From positions 125,885,123 through 125,949,122 of the forward strand of contig JAIOJX010000004.1 of assembly GCA_022376925.1 (NCBI GenBank): a DNA stretch of 64,000 nucleotides, in the 5' to 3' direction. Source of the DNA: Tragulus kanchil (lineage: Eukaryota; Chordata; Mammalia; Artiodactyla; Tragulidae). Under the pieces are notes generated by a model. That model was given only the letters and a program-made list of their open reading frames with translations. It was not told the DNA's origin and made no database searches. Position numbers and translations under genes: made by a program. The first letter of the stretch is position 1, and each line of letters begins with the position of its first letter. Of the stretch, positions 55,149-64,000 are shown piece after piece.

Positions 55149-55770
55149 GTATCTCTTAGGACAATTCGTCTGCTGTGGTTTGATGAGTTACAGGGTTAGC
55201 AAGGTGCTAGCCCTACATGGGTTTACCAGCTGAAGGACAGTTTCAAGCCGTTCTGCTGCTCTGGTTCTGGATTGGTAACTCTGTTCCCTTTTCTCGCAGT
55301 CCTTGGCCACACCCTGTCAGAGTCGTTGTTTTCTCCTTGTGTGCTGTGCAGATATTTGTTTTCTCTCTTGATGCCTAGGGGCTGGGAGCCTTTGTGCACT
55401 TTTTCTCTGGTGATTAGGACTGTTTGCACCCAGAAGGTGCTTGGCTCATGTGAGGCAGCCTGAGCTTGTGGCCTTTTAGATGCGGAGTCGGGGAGTGGGA
55501 ACAGACAATAGTACTTCCTTGTTCTTTAAAAAGTCACATAGGGTTGTGGGCTTGGTAGTCAATTTCCTGTGGGTAATGAGAAACTCTCGGGGTTCTCACA
55601 CAAAAGATCTATCTTGGTGCTAAAACTAGGGTCTCCTATACATCTTTTCTTTTTCTTTATGGTATAGAGATATACAGGATGGGAGGGAGGTACTCTTCAT
55701 GGTGAAGCAGCGACTCAAAACTGAGGAAACTGAACATATGTATCATTGTTGCGTGTGTGCGAGTGTGTTT
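55149..55770. other. Unclassified sequence
   Basis: No transposon or exon recognised. Confidence 0.4.
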
Positions 55771-55905
55771 GGAGAACTTTGAACATTCATTTGAGCCTGC
55801 GCTTTTTGTGGCTTGTCTGGGATCAAACAGATTGATATCTTTGTGAGAAGTCCTTCTGTTGGCTGAAGTCTGTTCCACTATTATTAGATATTATAAATAG
55901 AGATA

Positions 55906-56119
55906 GCTTCAATGATAGCTCAGTAACAGAGAATCTGCCTGCAATTCAAGAGACTCTGGTTTGATTCCTGTGTTGGGAAGATTCCCCCGGAGAAGGAAAT
56001 GGCAACCCACACCAGTGTTCTTGCTTGGAGAATCCCACAGACAGCGGAGCGTGGAAGGCTGCAGTCCATGGGATCACAAAGAGTTGGACATGACTGAGTG
56101 TCTGAGCATGCATGCAGGC
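55906..56119 (+). mobile_element. Bov-tA SINE, copy 1
   Basis: 'gcttcaatgatagctcagta', 'gtttgattcctgtgttggga', 'ggagaaggaaatggcaaccc', 'cagacagcggagcgtgga', 'gacatgactgagtgtctgag'. It is flanked by 'ataaatagagata' on both sides (55893-55905 and 56120-56132), an exact 13-bp target-site duplication. Frames on both strands here are SINE shadows. Confidence 0.93.
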
Positions 56120-56278
56120 ATAAATAGAGATACTGCAAACCTTGGAGGAATTCACTATGGTATTGTGGAGGTCGAAGTTACTGAAAACTCTTCTTCAGAG
56201 ACCCAAGAAACATCTGTGGTAGGACTTGTGGGAGAGGAGTTTTGGTGTTTGTCATGCAGTGATTTTCTGTGAATTGTC

Positions 56279-56302
56279 TTCCCCCCCCCCCGCCGCCCCC
56301 CT
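56279..56302 (+). repeat. C-rich low-complexity tract, copy 1
   Basis: Eleven or more C, then 'gccgcccccc'. Copy 2 at 57386-57409 is two C longer. Confidence 0.95.
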
Positions 56303-57010
56303 GTTTCTTCATGGCAAAATTGATAATTACGGGGAAATAGCTTTATATTTGTTTTTTTTTTGGTAGTCCTTAAGTTCCTTTTCCTTCAAAAATAATATGG
56401 TTTCTGCCACTGATAGATTCTCCTCACTAACTCACTGTTGAATTATTTGAAATTGGTATCATTATCCTTCAGTGTGGAGACTTTGGAAATCCCCTCTGAC
56501 ATCCTTTCTTGCCAAATTCTTCTCTGGTTGCCTGCCCACAGTATTTTTTCCCTAATCTGGCCAGCCATCTCTGGTTTAATTTAGCACATGCATTGTTTCA
56601 GTTTGACATGGTAGCACAAATTTGAAAAGCTTTCCAGTGGAACAGTGGCCATGAGTTGCCTCAAAGATGAACAACTGAAGTTCTTTAGATGTGGGAAGAA
56701 GGCTCTTCGGAGCACGGATTCCTTCTCTGGGGTGTCAGTGGTTTGGAGACTAATCAGAAGCATATTAGCATCACAAGGGAATTTTATCCACACTTTTGAA
56801 TTGTTCAGGATTCATTCACAAGATCGTTTTAAGAGTCCAGCCCTCAAAGGTATTTGTAAAACTTTTCAGGTATCGCTCTATCCGAACTTTGAACATTCAT
56901 TTGCCTGCTTTTGTGGCTTGTCTGGGATCAAACAGATTGATATCTTTGTGAGAAGTCCTTCTGTTGGCTGAAGTCTGTTCCACTATTATTAGATATTATA
57001 AATAGAGATA

Positions 57011-57224
57011 GCTTCAATGATAGCTCAGTAACAGAGAATCTGCCTGCAATTCAAGAGACTCTGGTTTGATTCCTGTGTTGGGAAGATTCCCCCGGAGAAG
57101 GAAATGGCAACCCACACCAGTGTTCTTGCTTGGAGAATCCCACAGACAGCGGAGCGTGGAAGGCTGCAGTCCATGGGATCACAAAGAGTTGGACATGACT
57201 GAGTGTCTGAGCATGCATGCAGGC
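57011..57224 (+). mobile_element. Bov-tA SINE, copy 2
   Basis: Counterpart of 55906-56119 with the same 13-bp flanks. Confidence 0.93.
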
Positions 57225-58047
57225 ATAAATAGAGATACTGCAAACCTTGGAGGAATTCACTATGGTATTGTGGAGGTCGAAGTTACTGAAAACTCTTCTT
57301 CAGAGACCCAAGAAACATCTGTGGTAGGACTTGTGGGAGAGGAGTTTTGGTGTTTGTCATGCAGTGATTTTCTGTGAATTGTCTTCCCCCCCCCCCCCGC
57401 CGCCCCCCTGTTTCTTCATGGCAAAATTGATAATTACGGGGAAATAGCTTTATATTTGTTTTTTTTTTGGTAGTCCTTAAGTTCCTTTTCCTTCAAAAAT
57501 AATATGGTTTCTGCCACTGATAGATTCTCCTCACTAACTCACTGTTGAATTATTTGAAATTGGTATCATTATCCTTCAGTGTGGAGACTTTGGAAATCCC
57601 CTCTGACATCCTTTCTTGCCAAATTCTTCTCTGGTTGCCTGCCCACAGTATTTTTTCCCTAATCTGGCCAGCCATCTCTGGTTTAATTTAGCACATGCAT
57701 TGTTTCAGTTTGACATGGTAGCACAAATTTGAAAAGCTTTCCAGTGGAACAGTGGCCATGAGTTGCCTCAAAGATGAACAACTGAAGTTCTTTAGATGTG
57801 GGAAGAAGGCTCTTCGGAGCACGGATTCCTTCTCTGGGGTGTCAGTGGTTTGGAGACTAATCAGAAGCATATTAGCATCACAAGGGAATTTTATCCACAC
57901 TTTTGAATTGTTCAGGATTCATTCACAAGATCGTTTTAAGAGTCCAGCCCTCAAAGGTATTTGTAAAACTTTTCAGGTATCGCTCTATCCTCTCTACTGT
58001 TCAAAAATATTTTTGGAATTTTAGTCTATCTGTTCATTCTAATTCTT

Positions 58048-58380
58048 TTTTTTTTTTTTTTTTAAAGATTTATTTATTTATTTTTATGGGGAGGTGGGGT
58101 GGGGAGGGAGGGGAGCGGGTGGGCCACTTCTATTGGTCTTTCATTTCTCTGTTTTCATCCATCTTTGTTCTTTGGCCCACGTGGGCCTCCCATGGCGGTG
58201 GCCTCTGCTGTCACAGGGCACCGGCTCTGGGTGCATGTGCTCCAGAGCTCTGGCTCAGCGATTAAACACATCGGTTCAGCCGCTCCGCGGCACATGGGAT
58301 CTTCCCAGGCCAGGGCTCAAACCAGTGCCCCTTGCACTGCAAGGTGGTGTCCTTACTCACTGGACCACCAGGGAAGCCCC
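58048..58380 (-). mobile_element. CHR-type SINE (antisense), copy 1
   Basis: T-run, 'aaagatttatttatttattt', a G-rich stretch at 58088-58123, 'cacttctattggtctttcat', 'gggcctcccatggcggtggc', then the head ending 'ggaccaccagggaagccc'. It is flanked by 'cattctaattctt' (58035-58047 and 58381-58393). It shares the full tail with the 9944-10274 element. Confidence 0.94.
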
Positions 58381-58500
58381 CATTCTAATTCTTAATTGGA
58401 ACATAATTCTGATCCTGGGTTCTTATTTTGTGGCCAAGAGGGTAAAGGAAACCCATTAATATCTTTCGGGCATATGCTAGATGACAGGCAAAATTAGGTA

Positions 58501-58615
58501 TGGGTTGGCCAAAAGTTCATTCAGGTTTGCCCATAAGATATAATGGAAAAAGGTATGTTATTTTCCGTCATAAGATACTATTGAAAAACCTGAATGAACT
58601 TTTTGACCAATCCGA
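58501..58615. mobile_element. Mariner MITE, copy 1
   Basis: 115 bp between TA dinucleotides (58499-58500 and 58616-58617). The ends are inverted: left 'tgggttggccaaaa' plus 'gttcattcaggttt', right reverse complement 'tcggattggtcaaaaa' plus 'gttcattcaggttt'. This is the hallmark of mammalian mariner MITEs with a 'ttggccaaaaagttcgt' terminus. There is no transposase. Confidence 0.9.
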
Positions 58616-59130
58616 TAATTTAATCTGGCCATACTGATGCCTAGGAGAGAAAATCCAGGATGTCACTGAGATTGCTGAAACCCAGTGGAGAAGGAGGTGA
58701 ACAATTCTTCTTTTTGGTTGCCTGCCCACAGTATTTTTTCCCTAATCTGGCCAGCCATCTCTGGTTTAATTTAGCACATGCATTGTTTCAGTTTGACATG
58801 GTAGCACAAATTTGAAAAGCTTTCCAGTGGAACAGTGGCCATGAGTTGCCTCAAAGATGAACAACTGAAGTTCTTTAGATGTGGGAAGAAGGCTCTTCGG
58901 AGCACGGATTCCTTCTCTGGGGTGTCAGTGGTTTGGAGACTAATCAGAAGCATATTAGCATCACAAGGGAATTTTATCCACACTTTTGAATTGTTCAGGA
59001 TTCATTCACAAGATCGTTTTAAGAGTCCAGCCCTCAAAGGTATTTGTAAAACTTTTCAGGTATCGCTCTATCCTCTCTACTGTTCAAAAATATTTTTGGA
59101 ATTTTAGTCTATCTGTTCATTCTAATTCTT

Positions 59131-59463
59131 TTTTTTTTTTTTTTTTAAAGATTTATTTTTTTTTTTTTTTGGGGGGGTGGGGGGGGGGGGGAGGGGGGGG
59201 GGGGGGCCACTTCTATTGGTCTTTCATTTCTCTGTTTTCATCCATCTTTGTTCTTTGGCCCACGTGGGCCTCCCATGGCGGTGGCCTCTGCTGTCACAGG
59301 GCACCGGCTCTGGGTGCATGTGCTCCAGAGCTCTGGCTCAGCGATTAAACACATCGGTTCAGCCGCTCCGCGGCACATGGGATCTTCCCAGGCCAGGGCT
59401 CAAACCAGTGCCCCTTGCACTGCAAGGTGGTGTCCTTACTCACTGGACCACCAGGGAAGCCCC
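59131..59463 (-). mobile_element. CHR-type SINE (antisense), copy 2, homopolymerised
   Basis: Same length as copy 1 (333 bp) and same 13-bp flanks (59118-59130, 59464-59476). In the tail junction all variation is lost: nine bases differ from copy 1 and every one is changed to the neighbouring homopolymer base (three A to T, then A, T or C to G). Confidence 0.93.
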
Positions 59464-59584
59464 CATTCTAATTCTTAATTGGAACATAATTCTGATCCTG
59501 GGTTCTTATTTTGTGGCCAAGAGGGTAAAGGAAACCCATTAATATCTTTCGGGCATATGCTAGATGACAGGCAAAATTAGGTAT

Positions 59585-59699
59585 GGGTTGGCCAAAAAGT
59601 TCATTCAGGTTTGCCCATAAGATATAATGGAAAAAGGTATGTTATTTTCCGTCATAAGATACTATTGAAAAACCTGAATGAACTTTTTGACCAATCCGA
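59585..59699. mobile_element. Mariner MITE, copy 2
   Basis: Counterpart of 58501-58615 with one more A in the left terminus. A third, left-truncated copy is at about 60700-60778. Confidence 0.88.
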
Positions 59700-60699
59700 T
59701 AATTTAATCTGGCCATACTGATGCCTAGGAGAGAAAAATCCAGGATGTCACTGAGATTGCTGAAACCCAGTGGAGAAGGAAGCTGGCTGAACAATGAACA
59801 GCTTGGGTTAAGGCATAGAAGAGATGTGGCTGGTTGCAGCCTGCTCACTAACAACATCCCCGGCCTCACCATTCCAAATCAGTGACTTCCCTTTATTTCT
59901 GTTGGTCACTTGGCCTCTTGGTATCTCCTCAACTTTCCTGAGACTCATTTCCTTATTTCATGAATATCTCACTCACTGCTTTTTCCAGGTTCCAGACTTT
60001 GGTACCTGCCTTTCTTCAGGTAGTCTGAGACTATATTTCTCATTGTTCATTTTCTCTAGAATTTACACTTGCAAGGTCTTTAATTTTGAGTTAGGTTGAA
60101 TGCTAAGAGGTAAATACTGCTCTGCATTGGCTTCTTGTGTTCTCTACTTCCCAGCATCCCAACCACCACCTCTGTACACAGCTTAGGTCTCAAGTCCCAC
60201 AAGAGTTTTGCTGTCCACTGGTGGCAAAGAATGTAAGCCTCATTTTAAATTTAAAGAAAACATCAAAAATGAACTCTTTTTTTTTTTACAAATTATATCA
60301 AACACTTAAGATATCTGGAAACATTAAACATTACATTTCAGAGATTACGTCTTGGTGTTGCACAATATGAAGTTTAGTTCAGTTTAGTATTTTATATAGG
60401 CGTGATCATTAATTCTTCCTAAAATTCAATGATTATAATGATTCAGCTTTATAAGATTAAACAAATTTTCTATACGTAGACTCCAGTTATTTTCAAATTT
60501 TCAGGTAACTTTTTCCATCAAGGGAATTATAAAAATATATACAATTTATTACTGAAGGCTTGATTACAAGGTTGTCTGTATACATCCAAGTTAGTTTAGC
60601 TGTCTGCTAAGAAGGTTTAAGATAACAGATCTGACAAGGATGTTTGCATTCTAAACCCATTAATATCTTTCGGCATATGCTAGATGACATTAGGAGGGG

Positions 60700-60778
60700 A
60701 ATATCAATGGAAAAAGGTATGTTATTTTCCGTCATAAGATACTATTGAAAACCTGAATGAACTTTTTGACCAATCCGA
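60700..60778. mobile_element. Mariner MITE, truncated copy 3
   Basis: Right two-thirds of the MITE. Its left end is lost in the degraded start of copy 2 of duplication 18. Confidence 0.8.
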
Positions 60779-61446
60779 TAATTTAATCTGGCCATACTGA
60801 TGCCTAGGAGAGAAAAATCCAGGATGTCACTGAGATTGCTGAAACCCAGTGGAGAAGGAGGCTGGCTGAACAATGAACAGCTTGGGTTAAGGCATAGAAG
60901 AGATGTGGCTGGTTGCAGCCTGCTCACTAACAACATCCCCGGCCTCACCATTCCAAATCAGTGACTTCCCTTTATTTCTGTTGGTCACTTGGCCTCTTGG
61001 TATCTCCTCAACTTTCCTGAGACTCATTTCCTTATTTCATGAATATCTCACTCACTGCTTTTTCCAGGTTCCAGACTTTGGTACCTGCCTTTCTTCAGGT
61101 AGTCTGAGACTATATTTCTCATTGTTCATTTTCTCTAGAATTTACACTTGCAAGGTCTTTAATTTTGAGTTAGGTTGAATGCTAAGAGGTAAATACTGCT
61201 CTGCATTGGCTTCTTGTGTTCTCTACTTCCCAGCATCCCAACCACCACCTCTGTACACAGCTTAGGTCTCAAGTCCCACAAGAGTTTTGCTGTCCACTGG
61301 TGGCAAAGAATGTAAGCCTCATTTTAAATTTAAAGAAAACATCAAAAATGAACTTTTTTTTTTTTTTTTACAAATTATATCAAACACTTAAGATATCTGG
61401 AAACATTAAACATTACATTTCAGAGATTACGTCTTGGTGTTGCACA
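60779..61446. other. Unclassified sequence, second copy of 59700-60365
   Basis: The 91- and 77/78-codon frames at 59824/60903 and 60137/61216 are duplicates without domains. The T-run near 61357 is longer than its counterpart near 60276. Confidence 0.5.
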
Positions 61447-61917
61447 ATATGAAGTTTAGTTCAGTTTAGTATTTTATATAGGCGTGATCATTAATTCTTC
61501 CTAAAATTCAATGATTATAATGATTCAGCTTTATAAGATTAAACAAATTTTCTATACGTAGACTCCAGTTATTTTCAAATTTTCAGGTAACTTTTTCCAT
61601 CAAGGGAATTATAAAAATATATACAATTTATTACTGAAGGCTTGATTAAAAGGTTGTCTGTATACAGCCAAGGTAGTTTAGCTGTCTGCTGAGAAGGTCT
61701 AAGATAATAGATCTGACAAGGATGTTTGCATTCTAATCAGTGACTTCTGAACACCCAAAAGTTGGCCCTTTGTCAATGTATCGTCATGTCATATTTTAAG
61801 ACTGTATATTCTTGAATCACAGAAAGGTGAAAAAAAATTTTTTTCTGCTTATGGAAATGATTTTCCTGATCTGACCAGTAGCCACATGGAATAATTAATG
61901 ATAAAATGCACAAAGTA

Positions 61918-62036
61918 GCATATTATATTATTATATAATATATACAATATATTATGTATTATACAAATATAGTAATTTATATGTATCATATATGATATAT
62001 GATATATAATATATATAATATATATAATATATTTTA
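61918..62036. repeat. TA-rich palindromic simple sequence, copy 1
   Basis: 'attatattattatataatat' and 'catatatgatatatgatata' type words, strongly self-complementary. Copy 2 at 63067-63185. Confidence 0.93.
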
Positions 62037-62350
62037 AATTTTGTTCTTTAAATGCAAATTCATCTCTTTTGTTCTATAATGCTGATTGCTCTAACAAACA
62101 AAAACAAAAACACAACAGGAACAAGGTACGAATCCACTGCCTCATTGTGGTAAAGCACTTGTGTGGAATCTGCTCTGATTTCTGCACAGACAGGACTGCA
62201 TTTGCCAGCCAGTATCTCTTATTGGCATTAGAATACTAAATGTAATGAATTTTCACTTCAAAATTAATTTTAACTTCAAGAATAAAAATAAAGCTTATGT
62301 GTACAATGCATATGTATTATTTATCACAATATATACATGTAAATCATGCA

Positions 62351-62396
62351 TATATGTGTGTGTATATATATATACACACACACACACATATATATA
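62351..62396. repeat. (TG)n(TA)n(CA)n hairpin-forming repeat, copy 1
   Basis: 'tgtgtgtgtatatatatata' followed by 'cacacacacacacatatata': TG and CA arms around a TA centre are complementary, so the strand can fold on itself. Copy 2 (63500-63549) has two more TA units. Confidence 0.93.
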
Positions 62397-63066
62397 ATTT
62401 TAGGCCCTACAACATCATTTAAAATAACTGGCTCTTTATTGTTATCATCCTCATTCAATATTTGTGAAACATCTCTGTATGCATAGTGACGGGTATTCGG
62501 GCATGATGGGAAATGAAGAGAAATTTACAAATATGATGCGCGTCCTCAGGGTCCTTTGAAAGCATTCTACCTTGGATTGGATCTGTTATGAACCAATATG
62601 AAGTTTAGTTCAGTTTAGTATTTTATATAGGCGTGATCATTAATTCTTCCTAAAATTCAATGATTATAATGATTCAGCTTTATAAGATTAAACAAATTTT
62701 CTATACGTAGACTCCAGTTATTTTCAAATTTTCAGGTAACTTTTTCCATCAAGGGAATTATAAAAATATATACAATTTATTACTGAAGGCTTGATTAAAA
62801 GGTTGTCTGTATACAGCCAAGGTAGTTTAGCTGTCTGCTGAGAAGGTCTAAGATAATAGATCTGACAAGGATGTTTGCATTCTAATCAGTGACTTCTGAA
62901 CACCCAAAAGTTGGCCCTTTGTCAATGTATCGTCATGTCATATTTTAAGACTGTATATTCTTGAATCACAGAAAGGTGAAAAAAAATTTTTTTCTGCTTA
63001 TGGAAATGATTTTCCTGATCTGACCAGTAGCCACATGGAATAATTAATGATAAAATGCACAAAGTA

Positions 63067-63185
63067 GCATATTATATTATTATATAATATATACAATATA
63101 TTATGTATTATACAAATATAGTAATTTATATGTATCATATATGATATATGATATATAATATATATAATATATATAATATATTTTA
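63067..63185. repeat. TA-rich palindromic simple sequence, copy 2
   Basis: Counterpart of 61918-62036. Confidence 0.93.
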
Positions 63186-63499
63186 AATTTTGTTCTTTAA
63201 ATGCAAATTCATCTCTTTTGTTCTATAATGCTGATTGCTCTAACAAACAAAAACAAAAACACAACAGGAACAAGGTACGAATCCACTGCCTCATTGTGGT
63301 AAAGCACTTGTGTGGAATCTGCTCTGATTTCTGCACAGACAGGACTGCATTTGCCAGCCAGTATCTCTTATTGGCATTAGAATACTAAATGTAATGAATT
63401 TTCACTTCAAAATTAATTTTAACTTCAAGAATAAAAATAAAGCTTATGTGTACAATGCATATGTATTATTTATCACAATATATACATGTAAATCATGCA

Positions 63500-63549
63500 T
63501 ATATGTGTGTGTATATATATATATATACACACACACACACATATATATA
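63500..63549. repeat. (TG)n(TA)n(CA)n repeat, copy 2
   Basis: Counterpart of 62351-62396 with four additional bases in the TA centre. Confidence 0.93.
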
Positions 63550-63737
63550 ATTTTAGGCCCTACAACATCATTTAAAATAACTGGCTCTTTATTGTTATCA
63601 TCCTCATTCAATATTTGTGAAACATCTCTGTATGCATAGTGACGGGTATTCGGGCATGATGGGAAATGAAGAGAAATTTACAAATATGATGCGCGTCCTC
63701 AGGGTCCTTTGAAAGCATTCTACCTTGGATTGGATCT

Positions 63738-64000
63738 TAAACCCCAAACCCAGTTTGGGACTCGAACCCACATGACTGGGGCTTGAACCCAGCCAAAACC
63801 CTGTTTGGGACTTAAACCCAAGTGGCTGGGACTCAAACCCAGCCAAAACCCACCATACCTGGTTTCAAGACCTAATAGAGCTCAGGTTCTTCATGTCTCT
63901 TCACAGAAAAGAATTCAGTAAGAGACAAAGTGATAGGTAAGAAATGGATTTATTCAGATTCAGAGAAAAGTACACTCCACAGAGTGTGGGCCATCACAGA
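63738..64000 (-). mobile_element. Probable ruminant endogenous-retrovirus LTR, partial
   Basis: 'gggactcgaacccacatgac' style units repeat imperfectly ('tgggactcgaaccca', 'gggcttgaaccca', 'gggacttaaaccca', 'gggactcaaaccca'). They are followed by 'aagaattcagtaagagacaa' and 'gaaatggatttattcagatt', which is the look of antisense bovine ERV LTRs. It runs off the window end, so no target-site duplication or internal region can be checked. No viral gene is present. Confidence 0.45.

Larger units (their letters stand above)
55771..57988 (+). repeat. Tandem duplication 16 (about 1.107 kb unit)
   Basis: 55771-56881 is repeated at about 56884-57988. The start of copy 1 has 'catttgagcctgcgctttttgtgg' type insertions relative to 'catttgcctgcttttgtgg' in copy 2. 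The C-run at 56281 is two bases longer in copy 2. The last ~360 bp occur a third time from 58715. Confidence 0.95.
57622..59784 (+). repeat. Tandem duplication 17 (1083 bp offset)
   Basis: 57622-58704 is repeated at about 58703-59784, offset 1083. The end of copy 1 has lost bases ('ggaggtgaacaa' against 'ggaagctggctgaacaa'). Copy 2 contains a substitution-only homopolymerised segment at 59159-59203 (see findings). The SINE of each copy is 333 bp, identical length. Confidence 0.95.
59533..61734 (+). repeat. Tandem duplication 18 (about 1.08 kb offset)
   Basis: 59533-60652 is repeated at 60654-61734. Copy 2 lacks about 40 bp near its start (the mariner left end is replaced by 'ttaggaggggaatatc'). 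The last ~90 bp of copy 1 have about seven substitutions relative to copy 2, while the third copy of that stretch (62790-62883) agrees with copy 2. Confidence 0.95.
61447..63737 (+). repeat. Tandem duplication 19 (about 1.15 kb unit)
   Basis: 61447-62584 is repeated at 62594-63737, offset 1149 rising to 1153 because a TA tract is four bases longer in copy 2. 62585-62593 is filler. The first 290 bp also occur at 60366-60652, so this stretch is present three times. Confidence 0.96.

Noticed and set aside
58094..58459. Overlapping 98-121 codon frames on the plus strand
   Set aside because: They are translated antisense CHR SINE, duplicated at 59177-59542.
584..63737. CRISPR-like or satellite array
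   Set aside because: The repeats are 1.1-kb pairs with different content at each site, not a repeated unit with spacers or a monomer array.
584..63737. Tandem duplication by a transposon or by recombination between dispersed repeats
   Set aside because: Junctions lie in unique DNA as well as in SINEs and LINEs, without common sequence or matching repeats at both unit ends.

Overview
This window is nuclear DNA from a ruminant (Pecora). BovB LINE fragments, Bov-tA/BovA SINEs, cetartiodactyl tRNA-derived (CHR-type) SINEs and ruminant-style L1 3' ends occur throughout. Older mammalian layers are also present: MIR, hAT and Tigger-like DNA transposons, an old L1 and a mariner MITE. I cannot name the species. 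I found no protein-coding gene, no rRNA or free-standing tRNA gene and no CRISPR. The longest open frames are about 100-160 codons and lack any recognisable domain; those with recognisable sequence are translated LINE or SINE. The window is intergenic or intronic.

The dominant feature is not a gene. The window holds 19 direct tandem duplications, each about 1.07-1.18 kb, with copy 2 starting at or within about 50 bp of the end of copy 1. They begin near 584 and end near 63737, and account for about 21 kb of excess sequence, so the underlying locus is about 43 kb. The duplicated blocks share no common motif. They cut through LINEs, SINEs and microsatellites alike and copy target-site duplications and interrupted microsatellites faithfully. 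Where the copies differ, many mismatches and most of the large ones sit at the inner ends (end of copy 1, start of copy 2), as garbled tails, small deletions or short filler. Several segments therefore occur three times. The simplest reading is untrimmed overlap between neighbouring contigs or reads in a draft assembly. A biological origin would be extraordinary and needs read-level proof.

Layout. 1-265: BovB and BovA fragments. 584-4831: two chained duplications with a hAT-type element and a BovA. 3372-10850: an old L1 on the minus strand, interrupted by a Tigger-like element, Bov-tA, a BovB 3' end and a CHR SINE, and inflated by duplications 2-4. 11-19 kb: duplications 5-7, a Bov-tA and a (CA)n repeat. 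19-24.5 kb: SINEs, a BovB 3' end, a SINE-in-SINE nest and a MIR, with duplications 8-9. 24.8-34.3 kb: mostly sequence I cannot classify, with duplications 10-11. 34-42 kb: SINEs, a split MIR and duplication 12. 42-49 kb: hAT relics with inserted SINEs, a short L1 with clear target-site duplication, a SINE inside BovB, and duplications 13-14. 49-56 kb: two old repeats, a SINE with a perfect target-site duplication, and duplication 15. 55.7-63.7 kb: four almost continuous duplications (16-19) carrying a Bov-tA, a CHR SINE and a mariner MITE. 63738-64000: probably the edge of an endogenous-retrovirus LTR.
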